This document shows positions 18,387 through 27,534 of a DNA stretch of 64,000 nt, piece by piece (position 1 is the first letter of the stretch; every line of letters starts with the position of its first letter). The stretch is taken from NCBI GenBank assembly GCA_021775805.1, contig JAJFHD010000085.1, positions 1-64,000 of the forward strand, read 5' to 3'. The notes under the pieces were generated by a model that saw nothing but the letters and a program-made list of their open reading frames with translations, was not told the origin of the DNA and made no database searches. The translations under genes and the position numbers were made by a program. The stretch comes from Alphaproteobacteria bacterium. GTDB lineage: Bacteria; Pseudomonadota; Alphaproteobacteria; Rhizobiales; JAJFHC01.

Positions 18387-18950
18387 TCACAAATGTCAAC
18401 GTGGGTCCCGACGCACTATCTTCCTGTGACTAAAAAGGGTTCGCCGCAAGGATTTCGGCGCGATACTTTTCCGGTATCGGAACCGAATGAGGTTCTTGAG
18501 CAGGCCGTGGCACAGGTACTAGAGCGTGTCGCAATTCATTGGGATCATCCCTGGTGCTGATCGGCATTGCACCACCAAGACTTTGGCTTTACGGCCCTCC
18601 CTGATTGTCGGCCTCGTGCGCCGACACGAGGACCTCCAGCGTTGCAACTCTGCAGATGCACGTGTCAAGCACGCGCATGACGGTTTTTAGGAACGTCGTG
18701 CAGCCGTGAAGTCTGCCGATGAGTGCAATCAAACGCAAAACGCTTGTCTTATGATTTTCCGTGTTGTTCGCGCAACATGCGGTATCCTGTGCAACGCAGC
18801 CGAACTTCCAACTGATGAGCCCGGATTGTGGCTATCACCGCCATTGAAAACTCAGACCGGCGTGAACTCATCAGAACGTGATGAGAGAACGTGTGTTTGT
18901 TTTGCTGTCAGCAACCCGCTTAGATCGATTCAGCGTGTTCGGATGTTGCC
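18387..18950. other. Gene-free stretch, possibly decayed
   Basis: About 560 nt without a credible gene. A plus-strand open frame at 18706-18975 has no ribosome binding site and no recognisable pattern. At about 18520 the sequence CTAGAGCGTGTCGC resembles the edge of short interspersed repeats that are common in Rhizobiales genomes, but no second copy is visible in this window. The stretch separates plus-strand from minus-strand sugar genes. Confidence 0.35.
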
Positions 18951-19295
18951 CTACCGCCCCTCAGGACCGGTGTAATCGCGGTCGATGCGGGCGACGCGCA
19001 GATGATAGTGGGTGTACCATTTCTCCCGGCCCAGGCGCTGGGCAACCAGGTGCTTTGCATTCTGCTTCCACGCGTGAATGCTGTCTTCGTCCTTCCAGTA
19101 GGACACCGTGATTCCAAGGTTGTCGGAACCGCGGGTGCTCTCGACGCCAAGGCAGCCCGGTTGTGCCAGCGCCAGGTCGACCATGCTTTGGGCCATCTGG
19201 CCATAACCCGGCGCATCGTCGGCAAGCTGTGCCGTGAATATTACGGCGTAGTAAGGGGGTTGCGGTGTTGCGGCAAATCCGGCTTCCTGCGGCAT
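18951..19295 (-). CDS. Antibiotic biosynthesis monooxygenase (ABM) domain protein
   Basis: A 114-aa protein with the ABM-like ferredoxin fold pattern: YYAVIFTAQL, the MVDLALAQPGCLGVES turn and ISVSYW/VSYWKDEDSIHAWKQN, which is the usual centre of the family. Members include small cofactor-free oxygenases and many proteins of unknown role; no substrate can be given. An AGGAGCAGG box precedes the ATG. It starts 39 nt downstream of the fucosyltransferase gene on the same strand, so it may be read through from gmd-fcl, but its function looks unrelated. Confidence 0.78.
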   Translation of the reverse strand: MPQEAGFAATPQPPYYAVIFTAQLADDAPGYGQMAQSMVDLALAQPGCLGVESTRGSDNLGITVSYWKDEDSIHAWKQNAKHLVAQRLGREKWYTHYHLRVARIDRDYTGPEGR

Positions 19296-19334
19296 GGTTC
19301 CTGCTCCTTTTTGGCATACGGCCCTTGTTCTAAT

Positions 19335-20225
19335 TCAACCCAGCGTGAACCACCCATCGGGGTACAGATCATAGGTGCTGTGCTTGAGAAGATATTCGTG
19401 GGAAAACCACAATCTGGGCGCGATCACGGTTTTTTCGGCTTGCGGATTGAGCCAGGCGCCCCACCAGCTGAACGAGCTGTTGGCCACGATATGGTGATTG
19501 CAGGCGGCCATCAGGCACAGATCATCGGCGGGCATAGCCCAGTCACCGTCGATGACAATCCGGTCAGGTGCAAAAGACAGCATGTCACCGGCGTAGTCGG
19601 GATCGTCTGAGAATATGACGCAAGTTGCACCGGGATGAGCGGTCAGCATATGGCGTACGGCGCGCTGGTAATAGTCGGGCGTGCAACTGCCGTTCGTCTT
19701 GCTGGCGGACTTGAAGGAATGATGGCGGCGGACGTGAACCGAAATCGCGGTTTCAAGTCCGGCGATCCTGTCGCGCTTTGCCAGGAAATCCGGCGACGGT
19801 TCTTTTGGCTGTGCGAAGGTTGCGCGAAGTTCGTCTGCGATGTCGGCAAAATAACGTTCCGACTGCCAGTAGCCGTCGATCAGAACCGGAGGCTCCAGCA
19901 AGGCAACCTGAGACGCAAAATGAAAATGCGGCTCCACATACAAACCCTTCGGCAGGAAGGCCTGCCGTCGGCTGATCTTCTTGCCGATGGTCCGGCGCCA
20001 TTTCTGGCCGACACCGAAATGGGCGACTTCGGCCGCCGTGGCCTTCGCCACGCCGATTCCGAATGTGTCCAGTTCAAACTCCCGTTGGGGATCCTGAAGG
20101 AAGTACTCAAGTTCGAATTTCAGGGAACAATTCTTGCGCTTGGCGAGTGCGTATGCGGTCGCATACTGGAAAAGCTGATTTCCCAACCCGCCCTTCACCC
20201 TGACATAGATTGTGGGCTCAGGCAT
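19335..20225 (-). CDS. GT11-family glycosyltransferase (alpha-1,2-fucosyltransferase-like)
   Basis: A 296-aa protein with the family start GGLGNQLFQYATAYALAKR, a middle motif where HxRRxD is expected, and the C-terminal SSFSWWGAWLN motif typical of GT11. The family transfers L-fucose from GDP-fucose onto galactose in surface glycans. Here the donor-binding motif reads H164-V-R-R-H-H-S, so the usual Gly-Asp is His-His; the two arginines remain. A GAGGGGA box lies before the ATG, 27 nt after the end of fcl. With gmd and fcl directly upstream, fucosylation of a surface glycan is a firm contextual inference. Confidence 0.85.
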   Translation of the reverse strand: MPEPTIYVRVKGGLGNQLFQYATAYALAKRKNCSLKFELEYFLQDPQREFELDTFGIGVAKATAAEVAHFGVGQKWRRTIGKKISRRQAFLPKGLYVEPHFHFASQVALLEPPVLIDGYWQSERYFADIADELRATFAQPKEPSPDFLAKRDRIAGLETAISVHVRRHHSFKSASKTNGSCTPDYYQRAVRHMLTAHPGATCVIFSDDPDYAGDMLSFAPDRIVIDGDWAMPADDLCLMAACNHHIVANSSFSWWGAWLNPQAEKTVIAPRLWFSHEYLLKHSTYDLYPDGWFTLG

Positions 20226-20252
20226 GGCGAGCGTCCCCTCGATGCAACACGG

Positions 20253-21212
20253 TCAAAGCCGCAAATCGGATTCTGACCGGTTGGAGAACCACTGGTAGGT
20301 CTGTGCCAGACCTTGTTTCAGGTTTGTCTTTGCCGACCAGCCCAGCTCGGTGAGCCGGGAAACGTCGAGCAGCTTTTGTGGCGTTCCATCGGGTTTGGAG
20401 GTGTCAAATGTGAACTGACCGGTGAAGCCGACAACCTCGGCTATAGTCGTTGCCAGGTCGGCAATTGAAATGTCATGCCCGGTCCCGACGTTGAGGTGGT
20501 TTTCACCACTATAATTTCTGAGCAGAAACACCACGGCATCCGCCATGTCGTCAACGTGCAGGAACTCCCGGCGGGGCGTGCCGGTGCCCCAGATCTCGAC
20601 CGTCTCCTTGGCATTGCCGGCAGCGTCGTGGATCTTGCGCATCAGAGCCGGGATAACGTGGCTGGATTCCAGGTCAAAGTTGTCGCCCGGCCCGTAGAGA
20701 TTGGTCGGCATGCACGAAATAAAATCAGAACCATGCTGGCGCCGATAGGCCTGGCAGAGCTTGATGCCGGCAATCTTGGCAATCGCGTACCATTCGTTGG
20801 TCGGTTCCAGTGGGCCGGTCAGCAAGGCGTCTTCGCGCATGGGCTGGGCGGCAAGACGCGGGTAGATGCAGGATGACCCCAGAAGGACAAGCTTGCCGAC
20901 GTTGAAACGGTGGGCGGCTTCTATGACATTCGTGCTGATGGCAAGATTGTCGTAGATGAAATCGGCAGGATAGGTGTCGTTTGCCAGAATGCCGCCGACA
21001 CGGGCGGCCGCGACAATGACGGCGTCGGGTTTGTTCTGCGCCAGAAAATCCTCGGTTTCGTCCTGCCGGCGCAGGTCGACGCGGTTGTCGCCGCAATGGA
21101 CAATGGTGCAAGGTTCGTTTTCCAGACGGCGGACGATAGCGCTTCCGACCATACCGCGGTGTCCCGCGATCCAGATGGTTTTCCCAGTCAGGTCGAAGGC
21201 CGGTTCACTCAC
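20253..21212 (-). CDS. fcl: GDP-L-fucose synthase
   Basis: A 319-aa extended short-chain dehydrogenase with [16 protein letters not shown] for NADP+ binding, LLGSSCIYP, and the catalytic YAIAK. The GDP-binding region includes [12 protein letters not shown]. It performs the epimerase and reductase steps from GDP-4-keto-6-deoxy-D-mannose to GDP-L-fucose. Its start overlaps the stop of gmd by 4 nt (ATGA), showing translational coupling. Length and motifs are normal for the family. Confidence 0.94.
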   Translation of the reverse strand: MSEPAFDLTGKTIWIAGHRGMVGSAIVRRLENEPCTIVHCGDNRVDLRRQDETEDFLAQNKPDAVIVAAARVGGILANDTYPADFIYDNLAISTNVIEAAHRFNVGKLVLLGSSCIYPRLAAQPMREDALLTGPLEPTNEWYAIAKIAGIKLCQAYRRQHGSDFISCMPTNLYGPGDNFDLESSHVIPALMRKIHDAAGNAKETVEIWGTGTPRREFLHVDDMADAVVFLLRNYSGENHLNVGTGHDISIADLATTIAEVVGFTGQFTFDTSKPDGTPQKLLDVSRLTELGWSAKTNLKQGLAQTYQWFSNRSESDLRL

Positions 21213-22276
21213 GATGCGGTCACCATGTCGGCAGTTTCGGCGTGCAGTGCCTTGCGGTCGGCTTCAACCATTTCGCGCACCAGATCCCTGAAGGTGGTCG
21301 TATGGCGCCATCCCAGTTTGCTTTCCGCCTTTGACGGGTCGCCAAGCAGGTGATCCACTTCAGTGGGCCGGAAATACCGCGGATCGACCTCCACCAGAAC
21401 CCGTCCGGTGTCTGAATCAATGCCCTTTTCGTTGACGCCGTCGCCTTGCCAGGCGACCGTCTTGCCGATTTCGGCAAAGGCGATCTCCACGAATTCCCGC
21501 ACGGAATGGGACTCGCCGGTCGCCAGAACGAAGTCGTCGGGGGTGTCCTGCTGGACTATCCGCCACATGCCCTCGACATAGTCCTTGGCGTGGCCCCAGT
21601 CACGTTTTGCATCCATGTTGCCAAGATAGAGCCGGTCCTGTTTGCCGGCTTCGATCGCCGCGAGCGCCATGGTTATCTTGCGTGTGACGAAGGTCTCGCC
21701 GCGTATCGGGCTCTCATGGTTGAACAGAATGCCGTTCGAGGCATGCAGTCCATAGGCTTCTCGGTAGTTGATGGTGATCCAGTAGGCGTAGAGCTTGGCC
21801 GCGGCATAAGGGCTGCGCGGGTGAAAAGGGGTTGTTTCGTTCTGAGGCGGCGGTGTGGCGCCGAACAGCTCGGATGTCGAGGCCTGATAAAACCGGGTCT
21901 TGTTTTCGAGCTTCAGGATGCGGATCGCTTCGAGGATCCGCAAGGCACCCACAGCGTCCGCGTTGGCTGTGTATTCCGGTGTTTCGAAACTGACCTGGAC
22001 GTGACTTTGCGCCGCCAGATTATAGACTTCGTCGGGCTGGGTTTCCTGCAGAATGCGGATCAGGTTGGTGGAATCCGTCATGTCGCCGTAGTGCAGGAAA
22101 AAGCGCGTGTTTCCCTCGTGCGGATCAACGTAAATGTGGTCGATCCGGCCACTGTTGAAGGACGAGGACCGTCGCTTGATGCCGTGGACGATGTAGCCCT
22201 TATCGAGCAGAAGATCGGCGAGATAGGCGCCGTCCTGGCCGGTTATGCCGGTGATCAGAGCAACCTTTTCGCTCAT
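21209..22276 (-). CDS. gmd: GDP-mannose 4,6-dehydratase
   Basis: A 355-aa enzyme with [19 protein letters not shown] for NADP+ binding, the substrate-binding RRSSSFN segment, ASTSELFG and the catalytic YAAAK. It converts GDP-D-mannose to GDP-4-keto-6-deoxy-D-mannose, the branch-point to GDP-fucose, GDP-rhamnose and related sugars. The overlap with fcl settles the branch as GDP-L-fucose. It heads the gmd-fcl-GT11 run and is divergent from the polyphosphate kinase gene. Confidence 0.95.
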   Translation of the reverse strand: MSEKVALITGITGQDGAYLADLLLDKGYIVHGIKRRSSSFNSGRIDHIYVDPHEGNTRFFLHYGDMTDSTNLIRILQETQPDEVYNLAAQSHVQVSFETPEYTANADAVGALRILEAIRILKLENKTRFYQASTSELFGATPPPQNETTPFHPRSPYAAAKLYAYWITINYREAYGLHASNGILFNHESPIRGETFVTRKITMALAAIEAGKQDRLYLGNMDAKRDWGHAKDYVEGMWRIVQQDTPDDFVLATGESHSVREFVEIAFAEIGKTVAWQGDGVNEKGIDSDTGRVLVEVDPRYFRPTEVDHLLGDPSKAESKLGWRHTTTFRDLVREMVEADRKALHAETADMVTAS

Positions 22277-22551
22277 GCGGTCGTGTCCTTATTCTGTCTT
22301 TGCGGATTGGCGGCATTCGCCAACGGTGTTCTTGCAAGTTACGGTTCGATGTTCAAGCCATTTGTCGGGCACGGTCATCGCTTTTTCAGACTGATGTCCA
22401 AGCCGGAATTGCTGCACTGACTTATGGTGCCGCTGTATCGACACCCTTGACGGTTTACCAGATCGGTTGAAAGGTGTGAATTCAAACCGGCATCAGCGAA
22501 AGGCGCGTGTTGGATGAAACCAAGGCCAAGCTGCAGGGGAAGGGTTACCAC

Positions 22552-23418
22552 ATGAATGAATCGCGCGCTCGGCAGAGCAAGATTCCCGAACGCCAGTACT
22601 CCCTTGATGTGGAGGAACTCGATCCGCGCATTCTGGAGCGTGCGTTTCAGAGCGGCGGCTATCCATACGCCAAAAAGATGAAGGAGAAAAAGTACCTGAA
22701 GCAACTGGTGTGTCTTCAGATTGAACTGCTCAAAGCGCAAAGCTGGGCTCAAAACAACGGCGAGCGCCTGGTCCTGTTGTTCGAGGGACGCGATGCAGCC
22801 GGAAAGGGCGGCACCATCAAGCGCTACATGGAACACCTCAATCCCCGGCATGCGCATGTTGTTGCCCTGTCGAAGCCGTCCGATGTGGAACGGGGACAGT
22901 GGTATTTCCAACGGTATGTCCAGCACCTGCCGACGGAGGGCGACATGGCGCTGTTCGACCGGTCCTGGTACAACCGGGCAGGCGTTGAGCGTGTGATGGG
23001 GTTTTGCTCGCCGGACGACGTGCAGGAGTTCTACAGGGAAGCGCCGGAGTTCGAACACATGCTGGTGCGTTCGGGCATCAAGCTTTTCAAGTTCTGGCTG
23101 ACCGTCGGTCGCGAGGAACAGCTGCGCCGGTTTCACCGGCGCAAATCCGACCCGCTGAAGAAGTGGAAACTCAGCCCGATCGACTTTGCTTCGGTTGGCA
23201 AATGGAGCGACTATACCAAAGCCAAGGAGGACATGTTCCGGCAGACCCACACGGAACATGCGCCCTGGACGGTCATCCGTTCGAACGACAAGAAGAGAGC
23301 GCGCCTCAATTGCATGCGGGTGTTTCTGTCATCCCTTGACTACGAGGGCAAAGATCTCGATGCGATCGGTAAAATCGATGCAAACATTGTCGGCAATGGC
23401 TCCGACGATATCGATTAA
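22552..23418 (+). CDS. ppk2: Polyphosphate kinase 2
   Basis: About 288 aa with the PPK2 signatures: Walker A in FEGRDAAGKGGTIKRY, Walker B-like FDRSWYNRAGVERVMGF and the lid-region RRFHRRKSDPLKKWKLSPID. PPK2 enzymes use polyphosphate to phosphorylate nucleotides (mostly GDP or ADP) or run the reverse reaction. The ATG at 22552 is preferred because a GGGGAAGGG box lies 7 nt before it; a GTG at 22507 would add 15 residues. It appears to be a single-gene unit. Whether it favours GDP, ADP or AMP cannot be read from motifs alone. Confidence 0.92.
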   Translation: MNESRARQSKIPERQYSLDVEELDPRILERAFQSGGYPYAKKMKEKKYLKQLVCLQIELLKAQSWAQNNGERLVLLFEGRDAAGKGGTIKRYMEHLNPRHAHVVALSKPSDVERGQWYFQRYVQHLPTEGDMALFDRSWYNRAGVERVMGFCSPDDVQEFYREAPEFEHMLVRSGIKLFKFWLTVGREEQLRRFHRRKSDPLKKWKLSPIDFASVGKWSDYTKAKEDMFRQTHTEHAPWTVIRSNDKKRARLNCMRVFLSSLDYEGKDLDAIGKIDANIVGNGSDDID

Positions 23419-23540
23419 TCGCGTGTCCCGGGACCGGATCCGGAACTTGTCAGGACGGCGATTGAAGTTTTCTTCATTTTAGTCAATAATGCTTACCTAA
23501 ATGATTGACCGCTTCTAACCTGTTCACCGGACCTGAGATT

Positions 23541-24143
23541 GTGACGAACGGTTATCACCTTCTGGCGCCTTTGTTCATGTTTGCCCTGGCGGCATCGATG
23601 ACGCCGGGACCGAATGTCATCATGCTTGCGGCCTCAGGCGTCAATCATGGATTCAGGCGCACCATTCCGCACATGATTGGCATTACTGTCGGGTTCCCGA
23701 CCATGCTGCTGGCTCTGGGGTTGGGGCTCGATCAGATATTTGCGGCATGGCCACAGATCCATTACGTCCTGAAGATCGCCGGGACACTCTACCTGTTGTA
23801 TTTTGCCTGCCGGATAGCCTTGTCGGCGACCGCCGGCGAAGCCGGCGGGCCAGCAGTTCCGTTGTCCTTCATGCAGGCCGTGATTTTCCAGTGGGTCAAC
23901 CCGAAGGCCTGGGTGGTGGGATTGAGCGCGTTTGCCACCTTCACGACTGTCGGACGGATGGACTGGTCCGAAATTGCACTCATTTGCACCATGTTCTTCC
24001 TTGTCTCGTTCCCTTCGGTCGGTGTCTGGTGCCTGTTTGGAACACAGATTCGGCGTTACCTGACATCGACACGTCACCTCAAGATATTCAATTACATCAT
24101 GGGCGGCCTGCTGGCGGCGTCCGTTCTTGTCCTGTATATGTGA
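23541..24143 (+). CDS. LysE/RhtB-family amino-acid exporter
   Basis: About 200 aa with the LysE N-terminal motif ASMTPGPNVIMLAASGVNHGFRR, followed by hydrophobic helices and FQWVNPKAWVVGLSA in the middle, all typical of six-helix LysE translocators. These export amino acids such as lysine, threonine or homoserine. The GTG at 23541 gives the usual short N-terminus; a TTG at 23505 is the alternative. It ends 33 nt before a threonine/serine dehydratase on the same strand, which hints that the two together limit an amino acid, by export and by deamination. Confidence 0.85.
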   Translation: MTNGYHLLAPLFMFALAASMTPGPNVIMLAASGVNHGFRRTIPHMIGITVGFPTMLLALGLGLDQIFAAWPQIHYVLKIAGTLYLLYFACRIALSATAGEAGGPAVPLSFMQAVIFQWVNPKAWVVGLSAFATFTTVGRMDWSEIALICTMFFLVSFPSVGVWCLFGTQIRRYLTSTRHLKIFNYIMGGLLAASVLVLYM

Positions 24144-24176
24144 GCCTCGATTTCAGCCTTAGACACGGACGCACAG

Positions 24177-25163
24177 ATGGACTCAACGGTGCCCTCGGTT
24201 TCAGCAGAAGACATCCGCGCAGCGGCGCGGCGCATTGCGCCATATGCCATCCGTACACCCCTGATTGAGAGTTCCGCACTCAACGCCCGTACCGGCGGGC
24301 GGGTTCTGCTCAAGGCCGAAGGGTTTCAGCGTACCGGGTCGTTCAAGTTTCGGGGCGCCTACAATCGCATCTGTCAGTTGAAGCCGCCGGTTGCCGGAAG
24401 GGGCGTGGTTGCTTACTCATCGGGGAATCATGCCCAGGGCGTGGCACATGCGGCGCAGTTGATGGGGATCCCCTCTACCATTGCAATGCCCGACGACACG
24501 CCTCAAATCAAACAGCGGAACACGCACGGTTACGGTGCCGATATTGTGCTCTTCGACAGGGACCGGCAGGATCGGCAGGAACTGGCGCAGCAGCTTGCGG
24601 CGGAAAGGCAGGCGACAGTTGTTCCGCCGTTTGACGATCTCAACATCATTGCCGGGCAGGGCACATGCGGTCTTGAAATTGCGGAGCAGGCCAAAAACCG
24701 GGGCTGTGAAATCGATGCGTTGCTTATCTGTCACGGCGGCGGCGGGCTTGCCGCCGGAATTTCCACCATCGTGGCCGCGGAATCCCCCAATACCGAGTTG
24801 TACGGTGTGGAGCCGGAGGATTTTGACGATCTGAAGCGTTCGCTGGCTTCAGGACAGATCGAACACAATGAAAAGGGGACAGGGTCGATCTGCGATGCCT
24901 TGTTGTCCCGGCAGCCGGGGGATCTGACTTTTCCCATAAACAAGCAACGGCTTGCCGGTGCCTTCAGCGTCAGTGACGACGACGTCCGTGAAGCAGTGCG
25001 CTATGCGTTCGAAGTTCTGAAACTGGTCGTCGAACCTGGAGGGGCGGTGGCGTTGGCGGCCATACTGACCGGTCAGCTTGTCTGCGAGGGCCGTACGGTG
25101 GCTGCCACCCTGTCGGGCGCCAATGTGGATCCGGAACTGTTTTCGGAGATCATTTGCAGCTGA
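24177..25163 (+). CDS. PLP-dependent threonine/serine dehydratase
   Basis: A 328-aa fold-type II PLP enzyme: the Schiff-base lysine is in GSFKFRGAYNR, the substrate loop is SSGNHAQGVA, and the phosphate-binding glycine loop is CHGGGGLAAG. There is no C-terminal ACT regulatory domain, so it is the catabolic or promiscuous type and not the feedback-regulated biosynthetic IlvA. It may act on threonine, serine or hydroxyaspartate, giving a 2-oxo acid and ammonia. It is probably co-transcribed with the LysE exporter upstream. Confidence 0.88.
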   Translation: MDSTVPSVSAEDIRAAARRIAPYAIRTPLIESSALNARTGGRVLLKAEGFQRTGSFKFRGAYNRICQLKPPVAGRGVVAYSSGNHAQGVAHAAQLMGIPSTIAMPDDTPQIKQRNTHGYGADIVLFDRDRQDRQELAQQLAAERQATVVPPFDDLNIIAGQGTCGLEIAEQAKNRGCEIDALLICHGGGGLAAGISTIVAAESPNTELYGVEPEDFDDLKRSLASGQIEHNEKGTGSICDALLSRQPGDLTFPINKQRLAGAFSVSDDDVREAVRYAFEVLKLVVEPGGAVALAAILTGQLVCEGRTVAATLSGANVDPELFSEIICS

Positions 25164-25167
25164 GGCC

Positions 25168-25187
25168 CTAGACCAGATACGGTCTAG
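25168..25187. terminator. Inverted repeat at the convergent ends of the dehydratase and cheZ genes
   Basis: A perfect 7-bp stem (CTAGACC / GGTCTAG) with a 6-nt loop, overlapping the stop codon of the minus-strand gene. It lies exactly between two convergent genes, where a bidirectional terminator is expected. No T-run follows on either strand, so termination strength is doubtful. Confidence 0.4.
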
Positions 25188-26170
25188 CAAAACAGAACAG
25201 TCTTGTCGTCCTGGCTCAGGGCGTCAAAGCTGATCAGATCGTGGTCATCTTCTTCACCGGTTTCGCTGCACACTGGTTCGTCAGACGGAGACGTTGTAGG
25301 TTCCCGCGCAAAATCCGGCGAAACGGACAATCGGGCCACCAGAATTTGCTTGTCCTCGGGCGCCGCTGCCACAGGCTCCGGTTGTGGGGCAGCGTCCACA
25401 GCGTCCACATCGATGTCATCGAAGTCAATATCGTCGAAATCAACGTCATTGATGTCGACGATCGGCTGTTGCGCCTCGTTGATGAACATCAATTCGTCCA
25501 CGGTGTCCTGGGAAATTGCGATTTCCGGCCGCAGGTAGCTCTTGGTCAGGTCCAGCTCTTCCGGCGGGGCCTGTTGTTCAATCAGAGACTCGTCGCCCCA
25601 TGCGGAGATCATCGAATTGAGGCGCTCTTCGATGTAATGAAGCACCTGGACGACCTTCGTAATGCGCTGACCGGTGAGGTCCTGGAACTCACAGGCGCTG
25701 AAGATGTCGGTGACGCGGGCTTCGAGTATCTCGCTGTTTTCGCACTCGGTGTCGACTTCGCGGAGATCCCAGGCCACATCCTGTATGGCTTCGGCGGCGG
25801 CAAGAATCTTGTATGCCGCTTTCTCCGTGGCATCGACAACCTGGTCGAGCTCTCCGGCCACGGTGGTGATTTGTGTTTCGCTGCCCTTGGTGGAGGCAAG
25901 GGCGGCAATGTCAAGGCGCGTCTGGGCGATGGTCGCCGCCATTTCCATCAGATCGAAACGCAACTCATCCTGAGGAACTTCCTTGGGTTTTGCCTGGAGC
26001 GCGGAGCCGAGTTTCTTGATCGCGTCGAGCAGCATGACGGTGTCCGCGGAGCGGTTGCGCCGGGTGTACTCCGCCAGAAACCATCGCCCGCGCTCGGTTT
26101 CCATGACCGCAGCCTCTATGGCCTCATAATCCCTTTCAGGAAGCGGTGTTGTGAGTTCGCCGTTGCTCAT
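25184..26170 (-). CDS. cheZ: CheZ-like protein phosphatase
   Basis: About 328 aa. The signature CEFQDLTGQRITKVVQVL matches the CheZ catalytic segment, in which the Gln of the FQDLTGQ motif directs water onto phospho-CheY. The helical region before it (about residues 55-200) fits the CheZ four-helix dimer. The C-terminal half carries an acidic repeat (VDFDDIDFDDIDVDAVD) and a long disordered linker ending in a short hydrophobic tail that could dock the response regulator. Family knowledge: it removes phosphate from CheY-like regulators. No CheY or CheA is nearby. The start may be the TTG at 26176; the ATG at 26170 is chosen. Confidence 0.8.
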   Translation of the reverse strand: MSNGELTTPLPERDYEAIEAAVMETERGRWFLAEYTRRNRSADTVMLLDAIKKLGSALQAKPKEVPQDELRFDLMEMAATIAQTRLDIAALASTKGSETQITTVAGELDQVVDATEKAAYKILAAAEAIQDVAWDLREVDTECENSEILEARVTDIFSACEFQDLTGQRITKVVQVLHYIEERLNSMISAWGDESLIEQQAPPEELDLTKSYLRPEIAISQDTVDELMFINEAQQPIVDINDVDFDDIDFDDIDVDAVDAAPQPEPVAAAPEDKQILVARLSVSPDFAREPTTSPSDEPVCSETGEEDDHDLISFDALSQDDKTVLFC

Positions 26171-26331
26171 ATCCAATGCCCGTTCTTTATTCCACGCGTA
26201 AGTAACTCTGTGTGTGACGGTTGATTCGCCTCAAACTTCCCCAACTATCGTGGAAATTGGTTAGTGATTGGTTTAGGGTCCCGCCGTCACCGACGTGGCC
26301 GTAGGCGCTATAACGGATAATCTGGGCATCA

Positions 26332-27534
26332 ATGAGCAAACTGATCGGATCACGTGGCTACGGAATCCGAATTGCAGCGTTGTTTTCCGCCTATTTCCTT
26401 GGTTTCGGAGTCTATCTTCCGTTTATCCCTGTGTGGCTGGATGCCCAGGGTCTGAGCAAATCCGAAATCGGTGTCATTCTGGCCGCGCCCCTGATTCGGG
26501 TCTTCGTGGGCCCCTGGATTTCCCTGACTGCCGACAGGTTTGAGGATCGCCGCGTACCGATTGTGGCTTTGTGTTCGGGAACGCTACTGGGGTTTGCACT
26601 GCTGGCGGTAATGCCCGGGTTTTGGGGTATCCTCGCGGTTGCAGTGTTTATCGCGACGTGGTGGACATCGATCATGCCGTTGGCCGATACCACGGCGATG
26701 AACGTGAGCCGCGATCACGGCCTTGACTATGGCCGGATGCGGTTGTGGGGGTCACTTGCATTCATAGTCGGTAGCCTCGGTGCCGGCACGCTGCTGGGAT
26801 CCTGGCATGCCGATGCTGTGTTATGGATGATAATTGTCTGCCAGGCCCTTCTGGTTACCGCGGCGCTTTGTCTTCCACCGCTGCGGGTCTCCGACGAAAG
26901 CAGCGATGCCAAACCGGTTATTGCCGACATTTCCCGGCTTCTTCTGACACCCAGGTTTGTTGTGTTCCTGATGGCTGCCGGTCTCTGCCAGGCGACCCAT
27001 GCCATGTATTATGTGTTCGGGACGCTTCACTGGCGGACCGTTGGGATACCGGATCTGGAGATCGGCATTCTCTGGTCTGTGGGAGTCCTGGCTGAAATCG
27101 TGCTGTTTGCCTTCTCGGGACGGTTTCTGCAGCGCCTTCCTCCCGCAGTACTGATAGTCGTTGGTGCCCTGGTGTCGGTCGTGCGTTGGGGGCTGATGGC
27201 CGTGTTGACGGATTTTTCCGTGCTCCTGGCCGTTCAGATCCTGCATGCGGCGACGTTTGGCGCCGTGCATCTTGGAACCATGCATTTCATCGCCAACACA
27301 GTTCCCCGCAACATGCAGGTAACCGCCCAGGGCCTCTATGCGGCCGTGAGCGCGGGGTTGTTGATGTCGGGCGCTGCCATGGCGTCGGGCCCCATATTTG
27401 CCCATTGGGGTGCCAACGGCTTTCTGGTGATGAGCGGTGTCGGCGCTGTCGCCTTGCTGCTTGCCGCGCTGTTTTGGTGGCGCTGGCCCGGCGGCGATGT
27501 CAGCCCCAAAGAGCGGCTTCGGGCGGATACATGA
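26332..27534 (+). CDS. MFS transporter, phenylpropionate-transporter (HcaT/LacY-like) type
   Basis: A 400-aa twelve-helix transporter starting with LIGSRGYGIRIAALFSAYFLGFGVYLPFIPVWL; the layout and motifs such as DYGRMRLWGSLAFIVGS are typical of the MFS_1_like group, which includes HcaT and nucleoside/sugar transporters. The substrate is unknown. Its 3' end overlaps the end of dgcA by 35 nt tail to tail, so transcription of the two must collide or terminate inside coding sequence. Confidence 0.85.
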   Translation: MSKLIGSRGYGIRIAALFSAYFLGFGVYLPFIPVWLDAQGLSKSEIGVILAAPLIRVFVGPWISLTADRFEDRRVPIVALCSGTLLGFALLAVMPGFWGILAVAVFIATWWTSIMPLADTTAMNVSRDHGLDYGRMRLWGSLAFIVGSLGAGTLLGSWHADAVLWMIIVCQALLVTAALCLPPLRVSDESSDAKPVIADISRLLLTPRFVVFLMAAGLCQATHAMYYVFGTLHWRTVGIPDLEIGILWSVGVLAEIVLFAFSGRFLQRLPPAVLIVVGALVSVVRWGLMAVLTDFSVLLAVQILHAATFGAVHLGTMHFIANTVPRNMQVTAQGLYAAVSAGLLMSGAAMASGPIFAHWGANGFLVMSGVGAVALLLAALFWWRWPGGDVSPKERLRADT

